Shown here: piece after piece, positions 40,160 through 49,268 of the stretch
Position numbering within the stretch: the stretch's first letter is position 1
Layout: every line of letters starts with the position of its first letter
DNA from: Shewanella zhangzhouensis
Lineage (GTDB): Bacteria; Pseudomonadota; Gammaproteobacteria; Enterobacterales; Shewanellaceae
Length of the DNA: 64,000 nt
Direction: 5' to 3'
Assembly: GCF_019457615.1 (NCBI RefSeq)
Contig: NZ_CP080414.1
Span: 3,160,501-3,224,500, forward strand
The notes under the pieces: generated by a model
Told to the model about the DNA's origin: nothing
What the model saw: the letters and a program-made list of their open reading frames with translations, nothing else
Database searches by the model: none
Made by a program: the position numbers and the translations under genes

Positions 40160-42070
40160 CTTCTTGTCGTCTTTCACTTCTTCAAACTCGGCGTCAACCA
40201 CATCGTCTGCGGTCTTCTCGGCAGAGCTACCCTGAGCGCTGCCCTGGGCGCCCTGCGCCTTGGCCTGAGCAATTTCTACCAACTTGGCAGAAGCTTCAAT
40301 CAGTGACTGAGTGGCAGTGTCGATGGCTTCTTTATCGTTGCCCTTCACTGCTTTTTCAACTTCGGCAATGGCCGCCTCAATCTTGGCCTTGTCGTCGCTG
40401 CCCAGGGCTTCACCGGCTTCTTCTACCTGCTTCTTGGTAGCGTGTACCAGACCGTCGGCCTGGTTACGGGCCTGAGCCAGCTCTTCGAATTTCTTGTCTT
40501 CGTCGGCGTGGGCTTCGGCGTCACGTACCATTTGGGCGACTTCGTCATCAGACAGACCAGAAGACGCCTTGATGGTGATCTTCTGCTCTTTGCCGGTCTT
40601 CTTGTCTTTGGCAGACACATGCAGAATACCGTCGGCATCGATGTCGAAGGTCACTTCAATCTGTGGCATGCCGCGTGGAGCAGGCTCGATACCTTCCAGG
40701 TTGAACTGACCCAGTGATTTGTTGGCGCTGGCCTGCTTACGCTCACCCTGCAGCACGTGAATGGTCACGGCGCTCTGGTTGTCGTCGGCAGTAGAGAACA
40801 CCTGGCTTGCCTTGGTAGGAATGGTGGTGTTCTTTTCAATCAGCTTGGTCATTACCTGACCCATGGTCTCGATACCCAGAGACAGTGGGGTTACGTCCAG
40901 CAGCAGTACGTCTTTCACGTCACCGGCCAGAACACCCGCCTGCACGGCAGCACCGACAGCCACGGCTTCGTCAGGGTTTACGTCCTTACGAGGCTCTTTG
41001 CCGAAGAAGTTGGTTACCGCTTCCTGCACTTTAGGCATACGGGTTTGACCGCCCACCAGAATCACTTCGTTGATGTCAGACACTGACAGGTCCGCATCGG
41101 CCAGAGCCACTTTCAACGGCTCCAGAGAGCGCTGAATGAGGTCTTCAACCAAAGATTCCAACTTGGCACGGGTCACTTTCACCACCAGGTGTTTTGGACC
41201 TGTAGCATCGGCCGTGATGTACGGCAGGTTCACTTCGGTCTGGTTGGTGCTGGACAGCTCAATCTTGGCTTTTTCAGCGGCTTCTTTCAAACGCTGCATG
41301 GCCAGAGGGTCGTTACGCAGATCCAGGCCCTGCTCTTTCTTGAACTCGTCAGCCAGATAGTTGATCAGACGGTTGTCGAAGTCTTCACCACCCAGGTGGG
41401 TATCACCGTTGGTAGCCAGTACTTCGAAGGTCTGATCGCCATCGTTGTTGTCGATTTCAATGATGGAGATATCGAAAGTACCACCACCGAGGTCATACAC
41501 GGCCACAATGTTGTCGCCCTGCTTCTTGTCGATACCATAGGCCAGCGCCGCAGCAGTAGGCTCGTTGATGATACGTTTTACTTCCAGACCCGCGATACGG
41601 CCGGCATCTTTGGTAGCCTGACGCTGCGCATCGTTGAAGTAAGCAGGTACTGTGATTACCGCTTCAGTCACTTCTTCACCGAGGAAGTCTTCAGCCGTTT
41701 TCTTCATCTTTTTCAGCACTTCGGCAGACACCTGAGGAGGTGCCATCTTCTTGCCGCGGCTTTCTACCCAGGCATCACCGTTGTCAGCCTGAATGATTTT
41801 GAATGGCATGATGTTCACATCACGCTGTACTTCGTCATCTTTGAAACGGCGACCAATCAAACGCTTGATAGCGAAGAAGGTGTTGGTCGGGTTGGTCACG
41901 GCCTGGCGTTTTGCAGGCTGGCCCACCAGCGTTTCGTCTTCAGTAAAGGCAATGATGGAGGGCGTAGTGCGATCGCCTTCAGCGTTTTCAATCACTCGCG
42001 CCTTGCCGCCATCGAGCACAGCTACACAAGAGTTGGTTGTGCCGAGGTCGATACCGATAATCTTACCCAT
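40157..42070 (-). CDS. dnaK: Chaperone DnaK (Hsp70)
   Basis: The 637-residue Hsp70 binds exposed hydrophobic segments under ATP control. It starts [17 protein letters not shown] and contains the family signatures [14 protein letters not shown] and [13 protein letters not shown]. The conserved linker comes before the substrate-binding domain ([15 protein letters not shown]). The C-terminal tail ends EEVKDDKK, near the consensus EEVKD that contacts partners. I use the ATG at 42070 with GGAGG upstream, which removes four residues from the longest frame. A consensus sigma-32 promoter lies 50-80 bases upstream. Confidence 0.98.
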   Translation of the reverse strand: MGKIIGIDLGTTNSCVAVLDGGKARVIENAEGDRTTPSIIAFTEDETLVGQPAKRQAVTNPTNTFFAIKRLIGRRFKDDEVQRDVNIMPFKIIQADNGDAWVESRGKKMAPPQVSAEVLKKMKKTAEDFLGEEVTEAVITVPAYFNDAQRQATKDAGRIAGLEVKRIINEPTAAALAYGIDKKQGDNIVAVYDLGGGTFDISIIEIDNNDGDQTFEVLATNGDTHLGGEDFDNRLINYLADEFKKEQGLDLRNDPLAMQRLKEAAEKAKIELSSTNQTEVNLPYITADATGPKHLVVKVTRAKLESLVEDLIQRSLEPLKVALADADLSVSDINEVILVGGQTRMPKVQEAVTNFFGKEPRKDVNPDEAVAVGAAVQAGVLAGDVKDVLLLDVTPLSLGIETMGQVMTKLIEKNTTIPTKASQVFSTADDNQSAVTIHVLQGERKQASANKSLGQFNLEGIEPAPRGMPQIEVTFDIDADGILHVSAKDKKTGKEQKITIKASSGLSDDEVAQMVRDAEAHADEDKKFEELAQARNQADGLVHATKKQVEEAGEALGSDDKAKIEAAIAEVEKAVKGNDKEAIDTATQSLIEASAKLVEIAQAKAQGAQGSAQGSSAEKTADDVVDAEFEEVKDDKK

Positions 42071-42119
42071 GGAGTCCTCCAAAAAATTCTGTCACGCAAT
42101 AATTCGTTACCTGATGTCG

Positions 42120-42148
42120 ATATGGGGATGGGATTTTGGGTTTTCAAG
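42120..42148 (-). promoter_or_regulatory. Sigma-32 heat-shock promoter of dnaKJ
   Basis: Read leftward, CTTGAAA (42142-42148) and CCCCATAT (42120-42127) are separated by 14 bases, which matches the RpoH consensus almost exactly. It is placed correctly to drive dnaK. Confidence 0.9.
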
Positions 42149-42265
42149 TCCCCAGTTCATCACTCGCCATATCATCCTTAACGCCTATATTGGGTCAGTC
42201 ATTTCGATTACAAGGGCTGGATAAAAATTTTTGATCCTTTTTACAGAATCAAGGCCACAAACACG

Positions 42266-42271
42266 TATAAT
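42266..42271 (+). promoter_or_regulatory. Probable -10 box for the EamA transporter gene
   Basis: A perfect TATAAT lies about 70 bases before the chosen start. No good -35 box is visible at 16-18 bases, although TTTACA lies somewhat further upstream. Confidence 0.4.
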
Positions 42272-42337
42272 GCATGCAATCGAAGCGTTGACCCATTCGG
42301 GTTGACCGGTTTGTCTCGAGTCACAGGAATCTGTTCG

Positions 42338-43249
42338 TTGAAAACCTCAAATCTGGCCTACCTCTATGGAATGGCCGCGGTGCTTTTGTGGTCTACCGTT
42401 GCGACCGCCTTTAAACTGGCGCTGGCAGAGTATTCGCCGCTGCAACTGCTGTTTATCGCCGTAATTACCTCTATTCTGGCCCTGGGGGTCATTCTAGGGT
42501 TTCAGGGCAAGCTCAGACATATCACACGCCAGTGGCAGGAACGCCCGCTGTTTTATCTGCAAACGGGGCTGCTTAATCCCTTCCTCTATTATCTGGTACT
42601 CTTCAAGGCGTACGACCTCTTACCGGCGCAGCAAGCGTTATCACTTAACTACACCTGGGCGATTCTGTTGCCGCTGCTGGCCGTGCCTCTCCTTGGTCAA
42701 CAGCTGCGTAAAACCGATCTGCTGGCGGCCCTGATAGCCTATGGCGGCGTATTTGTGATTGCCACCGGCGGCAGTTTGGCCGGGTTTTCCCTGTCTGCGC
42801 CAACCGGTATTGTGTTGGCACTGACCAGCACCCTGCTGTGGTGTCTTTACTGGATAGTGAACACCAAAGATAAGGGCGACCCAGTGGTGAGCCTGCTGCT
42901 CAGCTTTTTGGTTGGCTTACCCTTTGTGACAGTGGCGATGTTAATGACTCAGGGCCTGCCGACCTTTTCGGGTCAAGGTCTTGCCGCCGCCGTGTATGTG
43001 GGTCTGTTTGAGATGGGGGTGACCTTTGTGCTCTGGCTGATGGCCCTCAAAAGCAGCGAGCGCACCGCCAGCATCAGCACCCTGGTATTTCTCTCCCCCG
43101 TGCTGTCGATTGGCTTTATCGCGCTGGTGCTCGGTGAAGAAATCAGGCTTTCCACCTTTATTGGCCTTGGTCTTATCCTCAGTGCATTGGCCCTGCAACA
43201 ATGGCTGCCGCGTTGGTTTGGTAATCAGACCGAAACCGTGAATTCATAA
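42338..43249 (+). CDS. EamA/DMT superfamily transporter
   Basis: The protein of about 303 residues has ten predicted membrane helices in two five-helix EamA repeats, starting with YGMAAVLLWSTVATAFKLALA and ending with LVFLSPVLSIGFIALVLGEE-type sequence (in parts). DMT carriers export or import amino acids, sugars or other metabolites, and the substrate cannot be predicted. The start is uncertain. TTG at 42338 with AGGA upstream gives a natural N terminus, while TTG at 42302 would add twelve residues. It is divergent from dnaK. Confidence 0.85.
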   Translation: MKTSNLAYLYGMAAVLLWSTVATAFKLALAEYSPLQLLFIAVITSILALGVILGFQGKLRHITRQWQERPLFYLQTGLLNPFLYYLVLFKAYDLLPAQQALSLNYTWAILLPLLAVPLLGQQLRKTDLLAALIAYGGVFVIATGGSLAGFSLSAPTGIVLALTSTLLWCLYWIVNTKDKGDPVVSLLLSFLVGLPFVTVAMLMTQGLPTFSGQGLAAAVYVGLFEMGVTFVLWLMALKSSERTASISTLVFLSPVLSIGFIALVLGEEIRLSTFIGLGLILSALALQQWLPRWFGNQTETVNS

Positions 43250-43276
43250 AAAAGGCCCTGAACAGGGCCTTTTTTC
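43248..43276. terminator. Bidirectional terminator
   Basis: AAAAAAGGCCCTG / CAGGGCCTTTTTT hairpin, overlapping the last codon of the EamA gene. It also serves the leftward gene at 43298. Confidence 0.85.
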
Positions 43277-43297
43277 TGCCTAAGCCTTGAAAGCATA

Positions 43298-43921
43298 TCA
43301 AAGCTGCTCGATACCGACTTCACCAACGCCCACGTCAACCTTCAGTTTGCCGCTTCCGCCACTATGAGATTGAAAACTCTGGCTCACCAGCGTCTGGCTG
43401 ACCTGTTGCTGCTGACCATTGCGAATAAAGTTAACCTCACCGACCCCGGAGTGCAGTGAAATGCTGCCATAGTCATGGCTGTGGTTTACCTGCACCTCGC
43501 CCACACCCAAATCAATTTCCACGCTATTGTCCAAGCCGGAAGTGGCGATACGCCCAACCCCCATGTCCACAGAGACGGCGGCGTTGGCGGGCAACTTGAT
43601 ACGCCATTGCTCTTTCAGATCATCGTTATCGTTGAGTGACAACACCATACGTTTGCCCTCGGTGATCCTGGGACTGATTTCAACATCACTTAAATCCGTA
43701 TTGCCGCCAAAGAGCCAACCGGCATTGGATGGGGTCAGCACCACTTCCACGGCCACTTCATCACCATCAACGGCTTCTATCTCTACCTCACCCACTCCCA
43801 CGTCCAGATAAAGCGTCTCTCCCTGATAGGCGAAGGTTTGTGAAAGGGTTCTTTCCTCGGCAAGGGCAGGCACAGCCATCAGTAGGGTCGCGAGGGTCAC
43901 AGCAGTCAGGACAGGTTTCAT
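43298..43921 (-). CDS. Exported GVGEV-repeat protein (DUF4097/toast-rack-like)
   Basis: The 207-residue protein has a signal peptide ending PALA (about residue 21) and a mature part made of regularly spaced beta-strand repeats. The pattern Asp-x-Gly-Val-Gly-Glu-Val (or close) occurs five times, around LDVGVGEVEIE, DMGVGRIATSG, DLGVGEVQVNH, SGVGEVNFI and DVGVGEVGIEQL at the end. This layout resembles DUF4097 / putative-adhesin beta-solenoid proteins. I use the ATG at 43921, where GGAG is best spaced. It probably resides in the periplasm or at the surface. No function is known. Confidence 0.75.
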   Translation of the reverse strand: MKPVLTAVTLATLLMAVPALAEERTLSQTFAYQGETLYLDVGVGEVEIEAVDGDEVAVEVVLTPSNAGWLFGGNTDLSDVEISPRITEGKRMVLSLNDNDDLKEQWRIKLPANAAVSVDMGVGRIATSGLDNSVEIDLGVGEVQVNHSHDYGSISLHSGVGEVNFIRNGQQQQVSQTLVSQSFQSHSGGSGKLKVDVGVGEVGIEQL

Positions 43922-44162
43922 GTGCATTCTCCATTCAGTACACAAGTGCAGATTGATGTATGCACTCAGCAAAGAGGATGCCAACTATTTATAGCCATAT
44001 TTTTCATAGCCTTAGAATGAAACATCTCTCAGTCATCAATCAAGCACACAACCAATTGGTGAATTTCACCACTCAGGCATCAAATTCAACATCACAAGGT
44101 TGAAAACCTTGATTAACAGGTTTATAACTTTAAACCTCAAGTGCAAAGGAGCGCGCAAGAGC

Positions 44163-44585
44163 ATGAGCCTGGTTATCAACGGCACCCCAATACTCAATTT
44201 CTCACCCAAAGCTGAAAAACGCCTTCGTTTCAGTGCATTGGCTGTATGTATTTCGATGATTGTTGTCGACCATTACTACGGCAACATTTTTACCACCACA
44301 GCGTTATTGCTGTACGCCATGTTTGTGTTTCCGGCGATTTATTTAAATCGCAATGTACAACTCAAATACTTTTCCCACGCCCAGGACCCCATCATCGCTT
44401 TTCGCATTATGAGCCTACTGATTTGTGCCGCTCTGGTTGTGGTGTGGACCGTGGCTATTATCGACCATGTGTTGAATCCCCCCGTTTTTCCCAAGGAAGA
44501 GCGGCTAAAAGAGTTAATGGGGGAACATTATGAGTCTTCGCAGGCCATGACTCAGGCGCGGCTGTTTATGGATGATTCAGCGTAA
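44163..44585 (+). CDS. Small membrane protein, unknown function
   Basis: The protein of about 140 residues has three predicted helices (about residues 21-38, 42-60 and 80-102), preceded by a short amphipathic start and followed by a polar tail. AAAGGAG lies eleven bases before the ATG at 44163. A TTG at 44100 would add 21 residues but lacks a spaced ribosome site. I recognise no family. It is divergent from the GVGEV-repeat gene and is followed by a terminator, so it is a single-gene unit. Confidence 0.6.
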   Translation: MSLVINGTPILNFSPKAEKRLRFSALAVCISMIVVDHYYGNIFTTTALLLYAMFVFPAIYLNRNVQLKYFSHAQDPIIAFRIMSLLICAALVVVWTVAIIDHVLNPPVFPKEERLKELMGEHYESSQAMTQARLFMDDSA

Positions 44586-44646
44586 TCGTCAGTGGGTTAA
44601 TCTCTGGTCGAAACAGCACATTTCTACCAGCCTGACCAAACCCAAT

Positions 44647-44673
44647 AAAAAAGCCGCATAACGCGGCTTTTTT
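44647..44673. terminator. Bidirectional terminator
   Basis: AAAAAAGCCGC / GCGGCTTTTTT hairpin with an ATAAC loop, between the small membrane protein and proA (leftward). Confidence 0.85.
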
Positions 44674-44701
44674 AAGTCTTGCTTCAACTGGGTTCGGCTG
44701 C

Positions 44702-45964
44702 TCATCGGCAGCTGTAATCCCCAACACCCAACCATTTATAGGTGGTCAGGGCCTCGAGTCCCATTGGGCCTCTGGCATGGAGTTTTTGCGTGCTGACCGC
44801 CACCTCTGCGCCAAGGCCGAACTGGCCACCATCGGTAAAGCGGGTTGAAGCATTGAGGTACACGGCCGCCGAGTTAACTTCATTCAAAAAGTGGGTCGCC
44901 GCTGCAAGATTGTCGGTAAGAATCGCCTCAGTGTGCCCGGATGAGTAGTGGCGAATATGGGCGATGGCCTCATCGATATCCGAAACTACCTTCACCCCCA
45001 GGGTGAGTGACAACCACTCGGTTGCAAAACTCTCATCGCTGGCCGCCTCTGCCTTGATTCCCGCAGCGGTGAGCAGGCTCTGGCTTTGCTCGCAGGCCAC
45101 CAGCTTCACGTCTTTTTCCTGCAGCGCTCTGGCGAGTTCAGGCAACCAGTCGAGTCTATCCCTGTGAATAAGCAGGGTGTCCAGCGCATTGCATACTGTG
45201 GGGCGCTGTACCTTGGCATTGATAATCACATCAGCAGCGCGATTGATATCGGCGTCCTTATCAAGATACAGATGACAGATGCCAATGCCCCCCAGGATCA
45301 CTGGAATGGTGGCCTGCTCAGCACAAAGCCGCTGCAAACCCTGGCCACCTCTTGGCACTATCATGTCGACGAATTTATCCAGCTTCAAAAGGCCAGTGAC
45401 CAAGGCTCTATCTGGATTATCAATAAGCTGCACGCAATCTTCGGGCAGGCCTTCACCGGCCAGGGCGCGGCGAATAGCAGCGGCAAGTGCGATATTCGAC
45501 TCACGGGTTTCTTTTCCACCGCGAAGGATGACCGCGTTACCGGTTTTCAGTGCCAGCACGGCAATTTCCACTGTGACATTGGGGCGGGCCTCGTAAATCA
45601 CGCCAATCACACCAAGGGGAACACGGCGACGGCACAGGCGCATGCCGTTATCCAGCAGCCGACTGTCAAACTCTTCACCTATTGGGTCGGCAAGGGAGAT
45701 CACATTATCGATATCGGCAATGATGCCACTCAGCCTGTCTTCATTAAGGAGCAGCCTGTCTATCATGGCATCCCCCAAACCCGACGCACGCGCTGCCGAT
45801 ACATCTTTGGCATTGGCGGCTAATATCTCATCAAATGCCGAAGTAAGCTCGGCGGCAACCCGACCCAGCAAGCGGTTTTTGGCCATCACGCCAAGGTTTG
45901 CCAACGAAAAACCTGAGCTTTTGGCGGCCTGACCCAGTTGCTGCAAATATGCCTGAGTGTCCAT
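44702..45964 (-). CDS. proA: Gamma-glutamyl phosphate reductase
   Basis: The 420-residue aldehyde-dehydrogenase-fold enzyme reduces glutamyl phosphate to glutamate semialdehyde in proline synthesis. It shows [27 protein letters not shown] (in parts), [11 protein letters not shown], the catalytic Cys in [16 protein letters not shown] and [21 protein letters not shown] near the end. The ATG at 45964 shares bases with the proB stop (GTGATG), so the two are translationally coupled. A GTG at 45967 is the alternative. Confidence 0.95.
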   Translation of the reverse strand: MDTQAYLQQLGQAAKSSGFSLANLGVMAKNRLLGRVAAELTSAFDEILAANAKDVSAARASGLGDAMIDRLLLNEDRLSGIIADIDNVISLADPIGEEFDSRLLDNGMRLCRRRVPLGVIGVIYEARPNVTVEIAVLALKTGNAVILRGGKETRESNIALAAAIRRALAGEGLPEDCVQLIDNPDRALVTGLLKLDKFVDMIVPRGGQGLQRLCAEQATIPVILGGIGICHLYLDKDADINRAADVIINAKVQRPTVCNALDTLLIHRDRLDWLPELARALQEKDVKLVACEQSQSLLTAAGIKAEAASDESFATEWLSLTLGVKVVSDIDEAIAHIRHYSSGHTEAILTDNLAAATHFLNEVNSAAVYLNASTRFTDGGQFGLGAEVAVSTQKLHARGPMGLEALTTYKWLGVGDYSCR

Positions 45965-47103
45965 CACTTGGCCTCCCCAATCATTTCCAATACCACCATA
46001 TCATTGCGGTGCACCACAGCATCGCCATAGTCGTAGCCAAGCAGAGGTTCAATCTCGTCGGAGTGCTTACCGGCTATCTGATGCAGTGCCTGAGACTGAT
46101 AACGGGCAATCCCCCTGGCCACCACCCGGCCATCGGGACTCACCAGCTCCAGTGTGTCTCCACGCTCGAACTGGCCTTCAACCCCTGTGATACCTTTGGA
46201 TAGCAGGCTGCGCCCCCGGCAGGTCACCGCGGCAACGGCACCAAGGTCCAGCAGCAGGCGGCCTTTCGCCTTGGGACCGGCCAGGATCCACTGTTTGCGA
46301 CTTTCCAGTGGACTCTCAATGGCCAGAAAACGGGTACCCACGGCCTCGCGGCGGGCCGCCTTTTGAATTACCTCCGGGTGATGACCCGAGGCAATGATCA
46401 CTTCCACGCCGGCACGGCGGGCAATATCAGCGGCCTGCAACTTGGTGGCCATACCGCCGGTGCCAAGGCCTGACACAGAGCCACCGGCCAGTAGACGCAG
46501 GCTGTCGTCGATGTGCTCAACCTCGGGGATCAAGCTTGCATTGGGCTCTTTGCGGGGATCGGCATCGAACAAACCTTTTTGGTCGGTGAGCAGCATCAAG
46601 AGGTCGGCATCGCACAGGAGCGCCGCCCGGGCAGACAAATTATCGTTATCCCCCACCTTGATTTCGGTGGTCGCCACCGCATCGTTTTCATTGATAATGG
46701 GGACAATCCCCTGCGCCAGCAGCGCATTGAGAGTATCGCGGGCATTGAGATAACGCTCACGGTCGTGCAGATCGGCCCGGGTTAGCAGCAACTGGCCCAC
46801 ATGCAGGCCGTAAATACTGAAGAGTTGTGACCAGGCGAGAATGAGCTGACTTTGCCCGACAGCGGCCAGGAGTTGCTTGTTGGCCATGGTGTCGGGCAAT
46901 ACCGGGTAACCCAGATGTTCACGTCCAGCGGCAATGGCACCCGAGGTCACCAACACCACTTCCACACCTGACTTCATCAGTCCTGCCATTTGCCTGGCAA
47001 GCTCCACCATATGCGCCTTATCCAACGACTTGCTGCCGGATGTCAGTACACTGGTCCCCAGTTTTACCACTACCCGTCGGTAGCCCTGCACACTCGAGTT
47101 CAT
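45964..47103 (-). CDS. proB: Glutamate 5-kinase
   Basis: The 379-residue kinase phosphorylates glutamate, the first and feedback-controlled step of proline synthesis. It has an amino-acid kinase domain (about 8-260: [68 protein letters not shown]) and a C-terminal PUA domain (about 285-370). The proline-inhibition site cannot be judged by eye. It is slightly longer than the E. coli enzyme at its N terminus. It leads the proB-proA operon. Confidence 0.95.
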   Translation of the reverse strand: MNSSVQGYRRVVVKLGTSVLTSGSKSLDKAHMVELARQMAGLMKSGVEVVLVTSGAIAAGREHLGYPVLPDTMANKQLLAAVGQSQLILAWSQLFSIYGLHVGQLLLTRADLHDRERYLNARDTLNALLAQGIVPIINENDAVATTEIKVGDNDNLSARAALLCDADLLMLLTDQKGLFDADPRKEPNASLIPEVEHIDDSLRLLAGGSVSGLGTGGMATKLQAADIARRAGVEVIIASGHHPEVIQKAARREAVGTRFLAIESPLESRKQWILAGPKAKGRLLLDLGAVAAVTCRGRSLLSKGITGVEGQFERGDTLELVSPDGRVVARGIARYQSQALHQIAGKHSDEIEPLLGYDYGDAVVHRNDMVVLEMIGEAK

Positions 47104-47213
47104 CTTGATCCATGTAAAAAAGCCGAACTCACCTTATACCCAAAGCAACCGCCATTGCACAACGGCGCCGATGGATATTTGCCACAAAAAGCGCTCAAGT
47201 TAAAAAAATACAC

Positions 47214-47241
47214 AAAAAAAGGGCCATACATTGTATGACCC
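47214..47241 (-). terminator. Terminator of the purine permease gene
   Basis: Read leftward, GGGTCATAC / GTATGGCCC (one mismatch) followed by seven T, 28 bases beyond the stop at 47269. Confidence 0.75.
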
Positions 47242-47268
47242 TTAATCTGTTAACCAGCCCGGGGGCTA

Positions 47269-48558
47269 TCAGGCAAAGGCAAACTTCGCCACAAACAGCA
47301 GTGCCAGCACCACAATACCCACGTTGAGGTCGCGGAAGCGACCACTGAGGGCCTTGATGGCGGCGTAAGAAATAAAGCCAAAGGCAATACCCGAGGCAAT
47401 GGAGAAGGTCAGCGGCATCAAGAGACACACCACCACTACAGGCGCGGCTTCAGTGATGTCTTCCCACTCAACATGCACCAGGCCTGACATCATCAGAATG
47501 GCCACGTAGAACAGCGTACCTGCGGTAGCGTAAGCAGGCACCATGCCCGCCAGCGGCGAAATGAAGAGTGACGCCAGGAACAGGAGTCCTACCACTACGG
47601 CAGTCAGACCGGTACGGCCACCGGCACTCACACCGGCTGTACTCTCGATATAACTGGTTGTGGTTGAGGTACCCAGGCTGGCACCGGCAATGGTGGCCAC
47701 ACTGTCGGCAGTCAGGGCGCGGTTCAGGCGAGGCAAACGGCCCTTGTCATCGAGGAATCCACCGCGCTGGGCTACAGCAACCAGGGTGCCAGAGGTATCG
47801 AAGAGGTCCACGAACAGGAAGGCGAATACCACCGACAGCATGCTTACTTCGAGCACGGCCGAGAGATCCATCTTCATAAAAGTGGGGGCGATTGACGGTG
47901 GCGCCGATACCAAACCATGGTACTGCACATCACCAAACAGCAGTCCCAGGCCGGTAATGGCGAGAATGCTTAAGATAACCGCTGACTTCATGCCGCGGTT
48001 TACCATGGCAATAATCAGGAAGAAGCCCAGAACCGCCATCACTGCCGGGAAGGCCTTGATATCGCCCATTGTCACCAGGGTGGCAGGGCTCGCCACCACA
48101 ATACCCGCGCTCTTAAGGCCAATCAGCGCCAGGAACAGACCGATACCGGCAGCAATGCCAAGACGCAGTGACATGGGGATGGAGTTAACAATCCACTCGC
48201 GAATGCGGACCAGCGACAAAATCAGGAAGCAGACACCGGACATAAACACGGCGCCCAGCGCCGTTTCCCAGCTGTAACCCATTTCACCGACCACTGTGTA
48301 GGTAAAGAAGGCGTTAAGCCCCATACCGGGTGCCAGCGCAATGGGATAGTTGGCCATCAGGCCCATGATCAAACAACCTACAGCAGCCGCAAGACAGGTC
48401 GCCACAAATACGGCGCCATGGTCCATACCAGCGTCGGCCAACATCATGGGATTGACGAAAATAATGTACGCCATGGTCAGGAAGGTTGTTAACCCCGCAA
48501 CCACTTCCTGCTTTAAGGTCGTTTGGTTTTCTTTGAGTTTAAAGAGTTTTTCTAACAT
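47269..48558 (-). CDS. AzgA-family purine (adenine/guanine/hypoxanthine) permease
   Basis: The 429-residue transporter has about 12-13 helices and the AzgA-like NCS2 pattern: EVVAGLTTFLTMAYIIFVNP, ALAPGMGLNAFFTYTVV, VFAFLFVDLFDTSGTLVAVA, and GTSTTTSYIESTAGVSAGGRTGLTAV (each in parts). E. coli relatives are the proton-coupled guanine/hypoxanthine (GhxP/GhxQ) and adenine (AdeP/AdeQ) carriers. Which purine this one prefers is not visible. A PurR-like box lies about 150 bases upstream, and the ribosome site is inside a small perfect hairpin next to the ATG. Confidence 0.9.
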   Translation of the reverse strand: MLEKLFKLKENQTTLKQEVVAGLTTFLTMAYIIFVNPMMLADAGMDHGAVFVATCLAAAVGCLIMGLMANYPIALAPGMGLNAFFTYTVVGEMGYSWETALGAVFMSGVCFLILSLVRIREWIVNSIPMSLRLGIAAGIGLFLALIGLKSAGIVVASPATLVTMGDIKAFPAVMAVLGFFLIIAMVNRGMKSAVILSILAITGLGLLFGDVQYHGLVSAPPSIAPTFMKMDLSAVLEVSMLSVVFAFLFVDLFDTSGTLVAVAQRGGFLDDKGRLPRLNRALTADSVATIAGASLGTSTTTSYIESTAGVSAGGRTGLTAVVVGLLFLASLFISPLAGMVPAYATAGTLFYVAILMMSGLVHVEWEDITEAAPVVVVCLLMPLTFSIASGIAFGFISYAAIKALSGRFRDLNVGIVVLALLFVAKFAFA

Positions 48559-48571
48559 GGAACTGGGTTCC
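48559..48571 (-). promoter_or_regulatory. Hairpin covering the ribosome binding site of the purine permease
   Basis: Immediately before the ATG at 48558 the transcript reads AAGGAACCCAGTTCC. GGAAC / GTTCC form a 5-base-pair stem with a CCA loop that includes most of the Shine-Dalgarno sequence. It may reduce translation unless opened. Confidence 0.4.
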
Positions 48572-48642
48572 TTGATCTTGTTTTAGTATTGGGTACGAGA
48601 GGGTGAATGTAAAAATGCCTTAACATTCTCGATTCGGCGCAG

Positions 48643-48648
48643 ATTATA
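48643..48648 (-). promoter_or_regulatory. Probable -10 box of the purine permease gene
   Basis: A perfect TATAAT read leftward, about 85 bases before the start codon. No consensus -35 is visible, so an activator or extended contacts may be needed, or the promoter is weak. Confidence 0.45.
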
Positions 48649-48703
48649 GGGGCTTTCCCCTGGTCAGGCCAGAACAAATGCCCAAGGCGAGCGCTGGCGC
48701 AGA

Positions 48704-48719
48704 ATGCAATCGATTGCGA
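48704..48719. promoter_or_regulatory. PurR-like operator
   Basis: ATGCAATCGATTGCGA fits the PurR consensus ANGCAANCGNTTNCNT at every specified position but the last, with the central CG intact. It lies upstream of the -10 box of a purine permease, a typical PurR target. Binding by PurR is inferred. Confidence 0.55.
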
Positions 48720-48746
48720 TGGTTAGAAAGGAAGCTTTCGATGGAT

Positions 48747-48773
48747 AAAAAAAAGCCTGCTCAATGAGCAGGC
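48747..48773 (-). terminator. Strong terminator of the small-peptide transcript
   Basis: Read leftward, GCCTGCTCA / TGAGCAGGC with a single-base centre is followed by eight T. It closes the transcript that begins near 49234. Confidence 0.9.
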
Positions 48774-48834
48774 AAAGACATGTTTCAAGCGTCCCGGATG
48801 GGAAAAGAATTACCGCGCTAGCGGAAACACCTTG

Positions 48835-48861
48835 GTATGTTGATGATGCGAATCAACATAC
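48835..48861. repeat. Perfect 10-base-pair hairpin in the 3' part of the small-peptide RNA
   Basis: GTATGTTGAT / ATCAACATAC with a 7-base loop. Smaller stems occur nearby: CCGC / GCGG at 48813-48824, TACCC / GGGTA around 48879-48892 and TTCAA / TTGAA at 48931-48958. Together they suggest a folded 3' region. Confidence 0.6.
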
Positions 48862-48968
48862 TACTTGAGTCCAAAAAGTACCCAAAGGGGTAACACAAAG
48901 GTTGATGGATGATGGAAACTACTTCAAGAAGGGGTAGTTAAGCCCTTGAATCGCCATAGAGGGGACGA

Positions 48969-49073
48969 TTAGCCCTTGAAAGTCATGGTGTACAGACCAC
49001 CGCGCAGCAGAGTTGCGTTAAACCAGGTGTTCTGCCAAACGAAAGCGTTTTTACCAGTGTAAGACATAGTCAT
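48969..49073 (-). CDS. 34-residue peptide in a structured transcript, unknown
   Basis: A 34-codon frame begins ATG ACT ATG TCT and runs to a TAA. The ribosome site TTGGAGCTT is well placed. The peptide starts MTMSYTGKNAFVWQNTW and ends LLRGGLYTMTFKG. It is rich in aromatic residues (two Trp, three Phe, two Tyr) with a small net positive charge. Codons are those favoured in highly expressed genes (CTG, CGC, GGT, AAC, ACC). It has its own promoter (49241-49268), a leader of about 160 bases with two identical 15-base repeats, and a strong terminator. I recognise no family. A leader, toxin-like, or secreted peptide role is possible. Confidence 0.6.
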   Translation of the reverse strand: MTMSYTGKNAFVWQNTWFNATLLRGGLYTMTFKG

Positions 49074-49117
49074 AAGCTCCAAATTAACAAGTCAGTTAGT
49101 ACTCTAGCGAAGCTTGG

Positions 49118-49182
49118 CTCGGTTCCCTGGAGCTAGAGATTCTCATTTCCGTGGAGACAACTTGTCACTCGGTTCCCTGGAG
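49118..49182 (-). repeat. Pair of identical 15-base repeats in an RNA leader
   Basis: CTCCAGGGAACCGAG (leftward reading) occurs at 49168-49182 and again at 49118-49132, 50 bases apart. The second copy is enclosed by CTCTAGC / GCTAGAG (about 49103-49137). Each repeat contains an AGGGA core. Confidence 0.7.
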
Positions 49183-49240
49183 AGGTATCCATCCTGGATT
49201 GACTAGAGGTGACAGGCATCTTGCCCCGTCAACGAGAGCA

Positions 49241-49268
49241 AGTATAGCTATCTGTAGTTTTATTACAA
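49241..49268 (-). promoter_or_regulatory. Sigma-70 promoter of the small-peptide transcript
   Basis: Read leftward, TTGTAA (49263-49268) and TATACT (49241-49246) are 16 bases apart, and the sequence upstream is AT-rich, as in strong promoters. Predicted start of RNA near 49234. Confidence 0.65.
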
